A program made the translations under genes and the position numbers. A stretch of 64,000 nt of DNA from Magnolia sinica. Its lineage: Eukaryota; Streptophyta; Magnoliopsida; Magnoliales; Magnoliaceae. Shown here piece after piece: positions 9,973-20,224 of this stretch. The notes under the pieces are model-generated. The model did no database searches, had not been told where the DNA came from, and saw only the letters and a program-made list of their open reading frames with translations. Location of the stretch: the NCBI RefSeq assembly GCF_029962835.1, contig NC_080588.1, forward strand, positions 65,806,001 through 65,870,000, read 5' to 3'. Within the stretch, counting starts at the first letter, position 1, and the number at the start of each line of letters is the position of its first letter.

Positions 9973-12238
9973 AAATAAATGAAGCATGGTGACAAAGATT
10001 GAGGGCTACATGGTTGAAAGGAGATAAAAACACTAAGTTCTTTCATGCTATTACTATTGGTTGAAAGGGGATAAAAACACCAAGTTCTTTCATGCTATGT
10101 ACAAACAAGATCAAATCATTAATGGTGGAGGGTAAAAGGATAGAGGGGAAGCCCAAGATTTGTAGATCAATAGCTTATTTTTACAAAAATCTTTTGTCTA
10201 AAGATGCCTGGCATTGGCCTATTCTTGATAATCTGCTTTTCGATTCTATATTGTCAGAAGTGGCAACCTCTCTAGAACAAGCCTTCTCAAAGGAAGAAAT
10301 TAAGAAAGCCGTGGCAGAGTTGGGTGGCGACAAAGCTCCGAGGCCAGATGGTTTTCCATTGGTGTTCTATCAGAAGTTTGCGAGGTGATGAGAGGAGATG
10401 TGATGAATGAATTCTATGAAAAAGGTTTTATAGCTATGGAATTAGGGGTCCCATTTATAACAATAATTCAAAAAAGGAAGGGGTCAAATGTCTTAAGGAT
10501 TTCCACCCCATCAGCTTGTCAGGTGGTCCATATAAGATCATGGCAAAAGTTGTGGCTTCTAAATTTCAGTTAGTGTTGGGAGCAAGGTATTCCAAAATCG
10601 TAACAGTGGCCATAACGGCCACCGCCATTACCATTGTGATACCGTTACGAGCCCTTTTTAAATTTTTGAAAAAACTGTTACGGCATCGTTACGGGCCAGT
10701 TATAGTCTGTCACAGGGCCGTTGTAGTCTGTTTTTTCTGTAATGGCCATTACGGCCGCTTCGACCCCGTAATGCATAATGGTTATGACTGTTACCATTAT
10801 GTAACAGCCATTATGGCCGTTACGTAACCGAATTTGAATATATTGGTTGGGAGAGGTTATCTTGGCTTCTCAAGGGGCTTTCATAGATGGTAGATAGGTT
10901 GTTGTTGATAATTCCTTGCTGGCTAATGAATGTATTGATTCATGCAACATAGGAGGGAATAAAGGCATTGTCTGCAAACTTGATATCAAAAATGCATATG
11001 ATCATGTGGATTGGGCTTTCCTAGATTACATGTTGAGCAGGTTGGGCTGTTAAGGGTCGGAAAAGAAGCATAAGTTCTATCTTGCGAAGTGGGAGGAAGC
11101 ATGCAAACCATGGGACCAAGGAGAAGCAGGTTTTAGGAAGTTAGAGGAGACGAACTTAGCGTTACTTGGGAAATAGGTGTGGAGGTTTGGGGTAGAACGG
11201 GGATCTCGATGGAGGGAGTTGATAGGAAGTATGGGGTAGATAGTGAATGGTGGACCAAATCCTCCTCGTATCGAGCTTCTTACTTGTAGAAGTCGGTGGC
11301 GTCCTTAAAACATAGGGTGTGGGAAGGGATAGGTTTCAACTTGGGAGATGGGAAAAATATTCGATTTTGGGAGGACAGGTGGATTGGAGATAGTAAGCTA
11401 TGTAATAGGTTCCCAAGGCTAGTGGGGCTAGGTAGGGAAGCAAACATAAAGGTGGGAAGTTGTTTTTCGGGGGGGGGGGGGGGAGTGTAGGATGTAATCT
11501 AGAACCTATAATCTAATTGACGAAGAGTTTGAAGAATTGGTAGATCTTCTCTATCGAAGATATCTTCCGAAGTTTCAAACTCGGACTTGCTCAGAAATGA
11601 TAATGAGGTAAATGAAGGGACGTCTTTGACGACTTTCGTATGGATATATGATGCCCCGTTGAAGGTGGTGGTTTTTGGTTAGCTTGTTGGGAGGAATGGG
11701 GTGTTAACTATAGACGACCTCTTTAAGAGGAATATGGTTCTTCCAAATGTGTGCCTGCTTTGTTTCAAAGATGTGGAATTGGTGAATCCATCTATTCCTT
11801 CATCGTTCTTTTGCAAGAGAGATGCGAGGTCATTTCTTCAACTTTTTTGGAGTGCTTTGGATGATTCTAAGCTCCATAGATACTTTTCTTTTGTCATGGC
11901 ACGGAAGGGATATAGGGAAAACAAGGAATAGGATAGGGGACTGAGTATGCTAGTGGGCTTTTGGGCATTATGGCTAGAAAGAAATGATCGATGTTTCAAA
12001 AATAAAAAGGGGAGAGTAATAGATGTTTTTAATAGAGCTAAACTCTTTGAAATGGAGTGGGCACTGGGGTTGGATATCTCATCCCATCTCCCGGTGGGGT
12101 GGAAGTAGTTTTGATTCTCTTCCTGTATTTGTTGTATATGTGTTTATAGGGGTTGCAGCTCTTTAATGAAATTATTATCTTTCAAATTTAAAATAAAATA
12201 AAATAAATAATAAAAAAAAAAAAAAAAAAAACAAAGAG
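9973..12238 (+). mobile_element. 5'-truncated L1-type LINE inside IDH intron 2
   Basis: Flanked by a 14-bp duplication GAAGAAGCATGAAA (9959-9972 and 12239-12252) and ending in an A-rich tail, so the insertion is well defined. ORF2 pieces in order: LKGDKNTKFFHA (repeated after a ~55-bp local duplication), DKAPRPDGFPLVFYQKF, RT text KLDIKNAYDHVDWAFLDYML at 10975-11045, then the C-terminal PWDQGEAGFRKLEETNLALLGK and GFNLGDGKNIRFWEDRWIG. The central RT catalytic region is deleted. A hAT-type MITE interrupts it at 10583-10845. It runs antisense to the host gene. Confidence 0.92.
10583..10845. mobile_element. hAT-type MITE with 8-bp target duplication
   Basis: A 263-bp non-coding element flanked by GTTGGGAG on both sides (10575-10582, 10846-10853). 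The 8-bp duplication fits hAT. Ends form an imperfect inverted repeat: CAAGGTATTCCAAAATCG at the left, and CAATATATTCAAATTCGG as the reverse complement of the right. The body is built of repeated TAACGGCC/GGCCGTTA words and is partly self-complementary. It is inserted into the LINE and so is younger than it. Confidence 0.8.
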
Positions 12239-12460
12239 GAAGAAGCATGAAACAGTTCTTACTTTTTAACTTGAAACCAATGTTAAAGAGTATCATGTAA
12301 AAGGAACATTCAGGACGAAGATTGTTTGTGAAGAAAGATATTTCATCTTCTATTCATCAGTAATAGTAAAATCACTTAATAGGAAGTTTAAGATTTGGGT
12401 TCATATTTTAATTACAGCATTTTTCTTGTATCTTATATGTAAATTTTGATACAAGTGCGA

Positions 12461-12970
12461 TTGGTTGCACAAAACATCATGCAATATCATGAAATTGCAC
12501 CAAATTAGATTGACTAATCATGAAATATCATGATGCTTGGTGCAACTAAATGCACCCTCAATAAGAATTACGCGGTTTAAATGAAAATAACTCATGTTGT
12601 CTTCTACAGTCTTCCGTTAGTATTGGTTTTACTTTCCACTCATTCTTGTACCACACCGAATCAGGTTCTCTTGACCAAGAAGGAAACACGCGCGCACAAA
12701 CAAGATCAAGTGTGTTTGGTTGCACAAAACATCATGCAATATCATGAAATTGCACCAAATTAGATTGACTAATCATGAAATATCATGATGCTTGGTGCAA
12801 CTAAATGCATCCTCAATAAGAATTATGCGGTTTAAATGAAAATAACTCATGTTGTCTTCTACAGTCATCTGTTAGTAGTGGCTTTACTTTCCACTCACTC
12901 TTGTACCACACAGAATCAGGTTCTCTTGACCAAGAAGGAAACACATGCGCACACACAAGATCAAAATAAG
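12461..12970. repeat. 255-bp tandem duplication containing a hairpin MITE
   Basis: Two near-identical units start at 12461 and 12716. Each has a ~100-bp palindromic MITE: TTGGTTGCAC...CATCATG at the left pairs with CATGATGCTTGGTGCAACT at the right. A non-MITE part follows (from GAATTA to CACAAGATCAA). The second unit abuts IDH exon 2 (13002). Confidence 0.85.
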
Positions 12971-13001
12971 AGAATTGGGAATTGAATGTAAAGTAACATA
13001 C

Positions 13002-13241
13002 CATGACATCGAATTGCTCAGGCTTTGAAACAAGTTGCATGCAACAGTTGTCGACAATAATTTCATTGTACTTTATCCCAGGGTATTTTGTTGCAACCTC
13101 CCGGCAAGATTCTAAGAAGAGACCGTCTGCAAGCTTCATAATGTTGGCTTTGTGTACCGCTGTAACTTTCCTTCGGTTGTTAAGGTAAGCATACTCAAAT
13201 GCATAGTTTGCAATGCGCTCTGAACAGAATTTCGTAATGAC
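13002..13241 (-). CDS. IDH: NAD-isocitrate dehydrogenase regulatory subunit, exon 2
   Basis: A 240-bp exon (80 codons) reading [57 protein letters not shown] and [14 protein letters not shown]. The Tyr in AFEYAY, the Lys in VHKANIMK and the Asp in IIVDNCC lie at positions that line the active site in this fold. It begins after a TTGCTAG acceptor and ends at a GTATGT donor. Intron 2 (8203-13001) is 4.8 kb and nearly all repeat DNA. Intron 1 is 13242-15271. Confidence 0.95.
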
Positions 13242-13377
13242 CTAGCAAAGCCACTGATGAGAAACAAACACAATTTCCAGACAACGCATCTTGGAAAAAA
13301 AATTTGTGAAAATGAAGCAATTCCATTGGAAATCCTCTAGATAGAAACTAGCAGTACTGACCTACCCATGTAAACTT

Positions 13378-13768
13378 AGGGGCTGTTTAGGGTGAGGGAT
13401 TTGAGGTAAGGATTTGTGAAATCCATGGATTTCAAAATCTCCCCTCTAGGGATTCGCCAAATCAGTGGAATTCCCAAATTCACACCATAAATCCAAGGAT
13501 TTGGGGTGAATCCAAATCCTCCAAAAAACTAAAGACTTCACAAATCCTCAAAATGAGACTCTGGTAAAAGCAAAAAAGTAATTCATTTGCAATAAATGCT
13601 CTATCACTACAACAAATGTTCTCCAAATCCATGGATCTGCAGTTTGATTCCCAAACAGTGGATTTTGGAATCTGCCAAATCCAAATCCAATGCAGATCCA
13701 TGAATTTGACAAGTTCTTGGATTTACCAAATTCATATTTTCATTTCCTTGTTCTCAAACAGGGCCTTT
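13378..13768. mobile_element. MITE in IDH intron 1 (GGGGCTGTTT...AAACAGGGCC ends)
   Basis: Begins TTAGGGGCTGTTTAGGG and ends TTCTCAAACAGGGCC, inverted versions of each other. Many GGATTTG/CAAATCC words make the body partly self-complementary. The terminal GGCCCTGTTTG type is common in PIF/Tourist-like and hAT MITEs; the superfamily is not settled. Confidence 0.6.
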
Positions 13769-14220
13769 TGGGGTACATTCGGAGGTTTCCCGGGAATCAG
13801 GGACAGGAAGAATCAATTTCCACAAATTGTTCTGCTCATTTTACCAACTTGTTTCATAAGTTGAAATGAGCAGAACTGTTGTCTGGGGACAGAAAGGCTA
13901 AATGTCCAAGTCGGTTTCTTTTCTACACTTCCCCAAATGCTCGGTGAGCTCCCGACTAGGTGACCCCACCAACATATTCAACCGCATGCCAATTTGGGGT
14001 ACTTCCAAATGCAGCTGTAATATATCATTGGGATCCCATTTCATGAACACATGAGAAACTGTCCTAGTCAAACTATCAGCTAAGAAATATGGAACTAAGC
14101 CTAGTCAAGTTATTGGCCAAGGAATTTGGAAATGGCCTGGTCCAATTACTGTCGATTTGAGAGATGCTTAGATATAAAAGAACTCTGTGCCACCAGTCTG
14201 ATTACCAGAGTTTATAACAT

Positions 14221-15127
14221 TTGTTAAAAGGTCTTGATACTTTGTAGTAAACCAGACATGAATCATATGTGGAAGCGCAGATCAAAGTGGTTGTGAGAAT
14301 TTGGGCTTTCATGGAGTGGGGGGATTGCCCAGACCATTACATTCAACAGGGAATAAACAAATAAATAAATAACAAAGAACTCAAAGTGCAAATTTTAATA
14401 TCTTTGAGACCATCCATCCATAGTCGGGCCCATGAGATGAACAGTTAGGATTCTTTTTGAAATGTACAAAAATGCTACTCGCTGAAAAAGGAGAACAATA
14501 AGGATCGGAATCGAGTTGCCAATACAAAGAGGTGATGACCAACACCCTTTAGCTACTACACCAGCAACATCATTCCCCACCTTACCAGAGCATGGACAAA
14601 CAACATGAATGGTTGGAATAAAAAAACCATGACCCCACATGTGCTGATGTGCATACTAAAATTTTCAGCAAACCATAAATCTCTTAAGGATCAGGACCCT
14701 GCAGTTTTTCAATCTTCTGGCTGCCAATAGGCTAATAACTTCTTCAAAGCGAAACAGCAAAAATGTATAAAGTCTTGAAGCTTTGTAGTAAACCGCTCAT
14801 GGATTGACCAGCAGTTGCAAATCAAAGCAAGTCTTTAGCATTTGGTGTGTGTGTGTGGAGTCGTGGGGGGTTTGGGGGTCCAGACCAATGATCGAATAGG
14901 CCCCACCAGAGCATTGGGAGCAAGCAGGCTATTAAACATAGAAAGCAATATCCACATTCAGAAGAAAAAAGCTGAAAAAGATCCAGGGGTTCGGATCTTC
15001 CAATCTGGGAAATTTTCAGGGCAAACCCCACCCACAGTGTGCCCCATGAGATGAACAGTAGGATCATAAAACCGTGGGCTCCACCTGCACAAACCATAAA
15101 CATCTCCCAAGGCCTATTATCCCACAA
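14221..15127. repeat. diverged duplicated segments in IDH intron 1
   Basis: Text near 14229-14310 (TTGATACTTTGTAGTAAACC, then AGATCAAAG) recurs near 14772-14826 (TTGAAGCTTTGTAGTAAACC, then AATCAAAG). In both cases a GGGG-rich stretch with CCAGACCA follows. This suggests an old segmental duplication of 250-300 bp. No coding sequence was found. Confidence 0.45.
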
Positions 15128-15271
15128 TTCTCCAATTTTCCGACTGCCAATGTACTAATCAATTCATCGAGATCCAAAAAACACAATACCATAACGATTC
15201 ATTCAATCAAACGATGACAAATTCAAAATTCTCAAAAATTAGAAAAGAGTTTAAAGAGAAAAAAAAAATAC

Positions 15272-15824
15272 CTTGAGGCTCTCGACAACGCCGGGAACAA
15301 CCTCGTGCTCCAGCCCTGCATACTCGCCCTCCGTATTCTCCCTAATAACGACAATATCCACGTTCTCATGCCGGGTTGGCAGGCCTGGCAGGTTGAAGCA
15401 ATGGACTAGCGAGGAATAGAGATCGAGCTCCTTCCTGAGCTGAACGTTCAGAGAGCTGACCCCGCCACCAACAGGCGTTGCGAGTCCGCCCTTCAAGCAG
15501 ACCTTGTTTCTCCTGATGGAGTCAATGACCTCCTGTGGGACCCGCGGCATGTCGCCGCGGACATCGTAGGACTCGAAGTAGACTGGGGCGTGCATGGCCT
15601 GCATGACCTGCTCCACCGCATCGGTGACGAGAGGACCGATGCCGTCGCCGCGGATGAGGGTGACCGGACGGGGCGCACCGTCGCCGGGACGAGGCATGTA
15701 GGTGACAGATCTGGCGAGTGGAGGGTTCTGATGGTGATCGGACGGTAGAGATGGGGGCGGTGGGGTACGGAGGAGGGGTAGGTGGGCCCGGATGGTGGGA
15801 AGGTGTGCTCTTCTTGCCATTGCC

Positions 15825-15832
<8 letters not shown>
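15272..15832 (-). CDS. IDH: NAD-isocitrate dehydrogenase regulatory subunit, exon 1
   Basis: First coding exon (187 codons). It starts MAMAMARRAHLPTIRAHLP, an Arg/Ala/Leu-rich mitochondrial targeting sequence, followed by RSVTYMPRPGDG at the start of the mature part. The enzyme core follows: HAPVYFESYDVRGDMP, KGGLATPVGGGVSSLNVQLR, RKELDLYSSLVHCFNLPG and VIRENTEGEYAGLEHEVVPG. The last ATG-proximal open frame extends upstream only through CA/GA repeats without an ATG, so the ATG at 15830-15832 is chosen. The four exons total 1,155 bp (384 residues), near the usual 365-380. The usual PGDGIGP motif reads RGDGIGP here (residue 61). The product is a regulatory subunit of mitochondrial isocitrate dehydrogenase. 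Confidence 0.95.
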
Positions 15833-15870
<38 letters not shown>

Positions 15871-15894
15871 GTGTGTGTGTGTGTGTGTGTGTGT
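15833..15894. repeat. (CT)n(GT)n microsatellite in the IDH 5' UTR
   Basis: About 15 CT units then about 12 GT units on the + strand, directly before the start codon of the gene (GA and CA repeats on the coding strand). Length variation here would change the 5' UTR but not the protein. Confidence 0.9.
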
Positions 15895-15906
15895 GATTTG
15901 AGGTTT

Positions 15907-15921
15907 TCAAGCAGCAGCCAT
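15907..15921 (-). promoter_or_regulatory. short upstream ORF before IDH
   Basis: On the coding strand ATGGCTGCTGCTTGA encodes Met-Ala-Ala-Ala-stop in a good start context (CCATGG), 75 bp before the chosen start. If it lies in the mature leader it could lower translation. The transcription start is not known. Confidence 0.4.
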
Positions 15922-16230
15922 GGGTGAATATGAATGGAAATTTTCAAAAATTAGAATAAACTGAGTCGACGAAGGAAAGAAGAGGGAAACAGGGATATTT
16001 CTGTTGCGACTGTAGGGTTGAATGACTGCACGGTCGATGAGGGGCGTTGAATGACTGGAAGTGGGGCATGGTTCATCTATCTGGACCGTTGGTATGATGG
16101 GCCCCAGATTTTTCATCATTCGAAAATTTTAACTACTTTCAGGGCCAGGATGTCCACTCGTCAATTTTCAAAGTAAGAATTAAAAGGTTAGAAGCATTTC
16201 ATTAGGCCAGATTACCATTGGCCCCACATA

Positions 16231-16509
16231 CCCGCGATGAGGCGCCTTAACAGGACGCGGATTGCGTCCTACCCCTGCCCGGACGGATTAATCCGTCCGG
16301 GCAGGGCTCTGTGGGGCCACCGACCCGCGATGAGGCGCCTTAACAGGATGCGGATTGCGTCCTACCCCTGCCCGGACGGATTAATCCGTCCGGGCAGGGC
16401 TCTGTGGGGCCACCAACCCGCGATGAGGCGCCTTAACAGGACGCGGATTGTGTCCTACCCCTGCCCGGACGGATTAATCCGTCCGAGCAGGGCTTTGTGA
16501 GGCCACCGT
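16231..16509. repeat. three 93-bp tandem repeats at a MITE end
   Basis: Units begin CCCGCGATGAGGCGCC at 16231, 16324 and 16417. Each contains flank DNA, the target duplication GCCTTAACA, the MITE end and a 30-bp palindrome centred on GGATTAATCC. Because 93 is a multiple of three, the array gives an open frame of repeated 31-residue units; this is not a gene. Confidence 0.93.
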
Positions 16510-16977
16510 GATGTAAGTGTTTTATCCACGCCATTCATCGCTTTTCTCATATCATTTTAAGATTAAGATATGTATGTAAAATTGAAACAGGTTCACAGCT
16601 CCAGTGGACCACACCGGAGGAAGTTGCATTGATAATGACACCCACCGTTGAAACCTTTCTAAGGGACACCGTGATGTTTTTTTTTATCATCCAACCTATT
16701 AATAACGTTATGTAGACGTGGATGAAGTGAAAAAACAAATATTAGCTTTGATCCGAAACTTCTCCAGCTTCGAAGAAGTTTTTAATGGTGGACATTAAAT
16801 CCCCTCTTTGTGGTCCACTTGAGCCCTGTACCTTTCTCAGTGTTTTGGCTTGTACCTTAAAATGATCTGAAAAAAGCGATTAACTGCTTGGATAAAACAC
16901 TTACATCACGGTGGGCCCCACAGAGCCCTGCCCGGAGGGATTACCGTCCGGGCGGGGGTAGGACGCAATCTGCGTCC
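16439..16977. mobile_element. Mutator-type MITE, ~540 bp
   Basis: Terminal inverted repeat: GGACGCGGATTGCGTCCTAC at the left, and the reverse complement of GTAGGACGCAATCTGCGTCC at the right. The inner part GTGGGGCCCACCGTGATGTA is also inverted. A 9-bp duplication, GCCTTAACA (left) and GCCTTATCA (16978-16986), has one mismatch. Non-coding. The left end is triplicated. It lies between IDH and HSP70. Confidence 0.85.
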
Positions 16978-16986
16978 GCCTTATCA

Positions 16987-18121
16987 AGCCCTATTTAGAC
17001 ATGATGCTTCCTCGTTAGATGACAAGATCCAAGAATTGGACGGCTAAGAGAATACGATCATTGCCTAATACTGGCATACTTGGTTCTCAGTTGTAAAAGT
17101 GAGGTCTATTATTTCAGTGATCAGACCATTAATCTGCTGGGCCCCACCATGGATGGACCATCCATTTGTAACCTTTTAAATGGAGAGTGACGTGTCAAGA
17201 CATCAAAATCAGCAAAAGTCCACATTCTCAAAGATTGATAGCTACGACTTTTCCAGGGAGAGAAATTCCCAGCACATATTCGACCACACAGGCTGTACCT
17301 GACTAACGGTCTAGATTCTCAGATCACGGATGCCACTTCCGGGAACTGAAGACTTGAGCCAGACGATCATCTCCTCAGTTCCTCTCACTATTTTCCAATA
17401 AAAAAATAGAATACTAATTTCAGCCTCTGACTGCGGTTCTATCCAAGCTCCCTCATCGAAGTTACCAAACAAAGGTAATTATCAGAACCGTTAATCTGGT
17501 GGGCCACCATGTCCAGAGGCGATATCCTAAAAAGGGGGAAACTAGGCTGTGGTAACCTATCAATGTCCCGCAAAAAGAACGGTAAGAGAACGGACCACAT
17601 TCAACCTACAAACACGCAGGTGCTAGAAACAGACCACATTCAACCGCCAAACTGGACAGTTGGACTCGACCAATCATTGCACTAGGCCCATATGGCCCAC
17701 CAGCCCAAAGGATGGCTCTTGTTTGACGTATGTGCGCCAGCAACGGAGCTAGATATATCATATATTTACCATTTCTCATCAAAATAATGACCCAAAGCCA
17801 CTCGAAGATTAAAGGCACCAGTTCCTGAACTGAGGCCATGCATCAATACCAACAAAAAGATTATCAAAATCCATGATGGCCCACCTTCTGATCGGGCTTT
17901 ATCAACCTCCCATCTGTTGAAAGAGTTCAACAACATGCGAGTTATTTCCCAGAGCTAAGTTTCTCTAGTGTAACTGAAAAGCCTACAAAGATTAGGTACA
18001 AAACTGCAAATCTCGAAATCTATATATCATTTAACAAAAATAAGCCACTTGGGACACCGACTCCCATACCTTCTCAGGAAGCACTAAAAAATGGAAGGGG
18101 ATCATTTCATCAGAGTCAAAT
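16987..18121. other. HSP70 3' flank, no gene seen
   Basis: Roughly 1.1 kb holding the probable HSP70 3' UTR next to 18121 and repeat-like words (GGGCCCCACCATGGATGG at 17140, GGTGGGCCACCATG at 17500). Short open frames have no family signature. Confidence 0.5.
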
Positions 18122-18745
18122 CTACTTCTTCACCTCTTCATAATCGGCCTCTGGTGCCCGCTCACCACCCTGAGACCCCCCAGAAGCCGACCCGTCACCG
18201 GACCCACCCGACATATGCTGTCCGATCTTCGAAACTGCCTTGTTCGCTGCATCAAGCTTCTCCTTTATCTCATCAGCATTCTCTCCCGCCATCGCCTTCC
18301 TCAGATCAGCCACAGCAGACTCAATCTCCGACGCGACCTCAGCGGGGATCTTATCCCTGTACTCACTTAAGCTCTTCTCGATGCTGTAGATCGTGGTGTC
18401 TGCAGTGTTCTTGATGTCAATCAAAGCCTTTCTCTCTAGGTCCTTTTGAGCATGAAGCTCAGCCTCTTTGACCATCTTCTCAATCTCATCTTCTGAGAGT
18501 CCTCCAGATGATCGGATTGTGATCTGCTGTTCTTTACCAGTAGACTTATCTTTGGCAGAAACAGTCACAATTCCATTCGCGTCGATGTCAAAAGTGACCT
18601 CGATCTGGGGCAAGCCTCTGGGTGCAGGTGGAATGCCCACGAGCTCAAACTCGCCCAAGAGCTTGTTGTCAGAAGCCATTTCGCGCTCACCTTGCAACAC
18701 CCGAACACCCACCTGAGTCTGGTTGTCGGCTGCTGTGGAGAACAC
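18122..18745 (-). CDS. mitochondrial HSP70, last exon (substrate-binding domain)
   Basis: Terminal exon (207 codons plus stop) of a mitochondrial DnaK-type chaperone. It covers the substrate-binding beta domain ([56 protein letters not shown]), the helical lid ([19 protein letters not shown]) and the Gly/Ser-rich tail ending [11 protein letters not shown]. The PEADYEEV(K)K end is typical of plant mitochondrial HSP70 and unlike the EEVD end of cytosolic forms. The protein drives import through the TIM23 motor and folds matrix proteins with J-proteins and GrpE. The exon starts after a GATCAG acceptor. Confidence 0.96.
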   Translation of the reverse strand: MFSTAADNQTQVGVRVLQGEREMASDNKLLGEFELVGIPPAPRGLPQIEVTFDIDANGIVTVSAKDKSTGKEQQITIRSSGGLSEDEIEKMVKEAELHAQKDLERKALIDIKNTADTTIYSIEKSLSEYRDKIPAEVASEIESAVADLRKAMAGENADEIKEKLDAANKAVSKIGQHMSGGSGDGSASGGSQGGERAPEADYEEVKK

Positions 18746-19284
18746 CTGATCATAGAAACAAAATCAGTGTGATAATGAATTGACAAACAAAAAATCCAGA
18801 CTGAATCCATGGTACACAGTTCGTGAAGCACTAATCCAACACAGAGCAGTGCAATGCCCACACACATCATGAATATTACCACTAATCATAAATGGATAAA
18901 CTTGGTATCCTCAGGCCTTGAGTCAGTACTCAGGACAGGTTGGGGACCCCCGCATCAAGGATCCCGATACAGTGGGGCCCACTATGGGTTGGGGATGACT
19001 CAAAAATTTTCCTAGTTCCAATGCTCAACAAGTGGCGAGCACTGTTGAGAAATACATTAATGGTCAACATTCAACAGGAAAAAAAAAAAATGCCAGATTT
19101 TGGAGTGGCAATGATCATCTTCCAATCTGGTAGAGTTTTCGAACCATGGTCCATCCAGAATGAGCCCATCAGATATAATAATTTAGGTCACTGAAGCATA
19201 AACCCTCATGGATAGGAACCATCACTGAGGATAATAAATTTTCATCAACTAGCAATGGCTATGCACAATTTACTGAAGGCTCAC

Positions 19285-19905
19285 CTGACTCTTCTTTGTA
19301 GGAATGGTAGTGTTCCTGTTGATCAACCTGGTGAAGATGCCTCCGAGAGTTTCAATACCAAGGGAAAGCGGAGTAACATCCAAGAGCAGCAGCTCCTTAA
19401 CATCTCCGCGGAGGATACCACCCTGAATTGCAGCTCCCATAGCAACCGCCTCATCCGGATTCACTCCTTTGCTTGGACTCTTCCCAAAGATCTCTGATAC
19501 TACTTCTTGAACTTTCGGGACACGGGTCATTCCCCCCACAAGGAGAACCTCATCCACTTCCTTGGTAGATATGCCGGCATCCTTTAAACAGCTCTTACAT
19601 GGGCTTCTAGTCTTCTCAATCAGATGGTTCACCAAGGTTTCAAACTTAGATCTTGTCAGAGTGATATTCAAATGCTTTGCTCCTGATGCGTCGGCTGTGA
19701 TGAATGGCAGGTTGATCTCCGTCTGGGATGTAGAAGAGAGTTCTATTTTAGCCTTCTCAGCTGCTTCCCTAAGCCTTTGCAGCGCGAGCCTGTCCTTGGA
19801 AAGATCAATTGCTTCGGTTCTCTTGAACTCGCTCACCAAGAACTCCAACAGGGCATTGTCGAAATCCTCCCCGCCCAAGAATGTATCACCATTTGTTGCT
19901 TTAAC
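19285..19905 (-). CDS. mitochondrial HSP70, exon (ATPase domain, C-terminal half)
   Basis: A 621-bp exon, phase 0 at both ends. It reads [80 protein letters not shown] and [20 protein letters not shown], ending [12 protein letters not shown] at the linker region. It contains the DnaK signature [12 protein letters not shown]. Acceptor CTTCAG and donor GTGAGC are canonical. Nothing looks broken. Confidence 0.97.
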
Positions 19906-20224
19906 CTGAAGCAAACGGAATTAGTAGAGGGATCCAGACCAACTGTAGGTATGCGAAGAGGATTTAACAAGACTAAATATGGGGAAATTTGGATGTACAC
20001 CAAATGCAGGCAGAACAGATATTGTGGCAGCATGGATAACAATCAGTTCGGCCAACCATTTGCTGCCGTGCAGACGCATAAGGTGGGACGGGTATTCAGC
20101 CTTTCCCTCCACAAATCACAATTCAATATGTTTCAGTTCCTAACTGAAACGCATTGGATATTTAAAGCATCCTGCCTGACCCTGCCTTGCTACAGGAAAC
20201 CCAAACATGCCATAAGATGCATAC

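Noticed and set aside
15833-15910. N-terminal extension of IDH with His-Thr and Arg-Glu repeats
   Set aside because: The frame upstream of 15832 has no ATG and consists of CA/GA microsatellite translated by chance.
16237-16500. 87-residue open frame made of a repeated 31-residue unit
   Set aside because: It comes from the 93-bp tandem repeat at a MITE end; palindromic non-coding DNA explains it fully.
16231-16509. Direct repeats that might suggest a CRISPR-like array
   Set aside because: Units are contiguous with no spacers, and the genome is a plant nuclear one.
19562-19909. Open frames on the + strand across HSP70 exons
   Set aside because: They are antisense shadows of the conserved HSP70 coding sequence.
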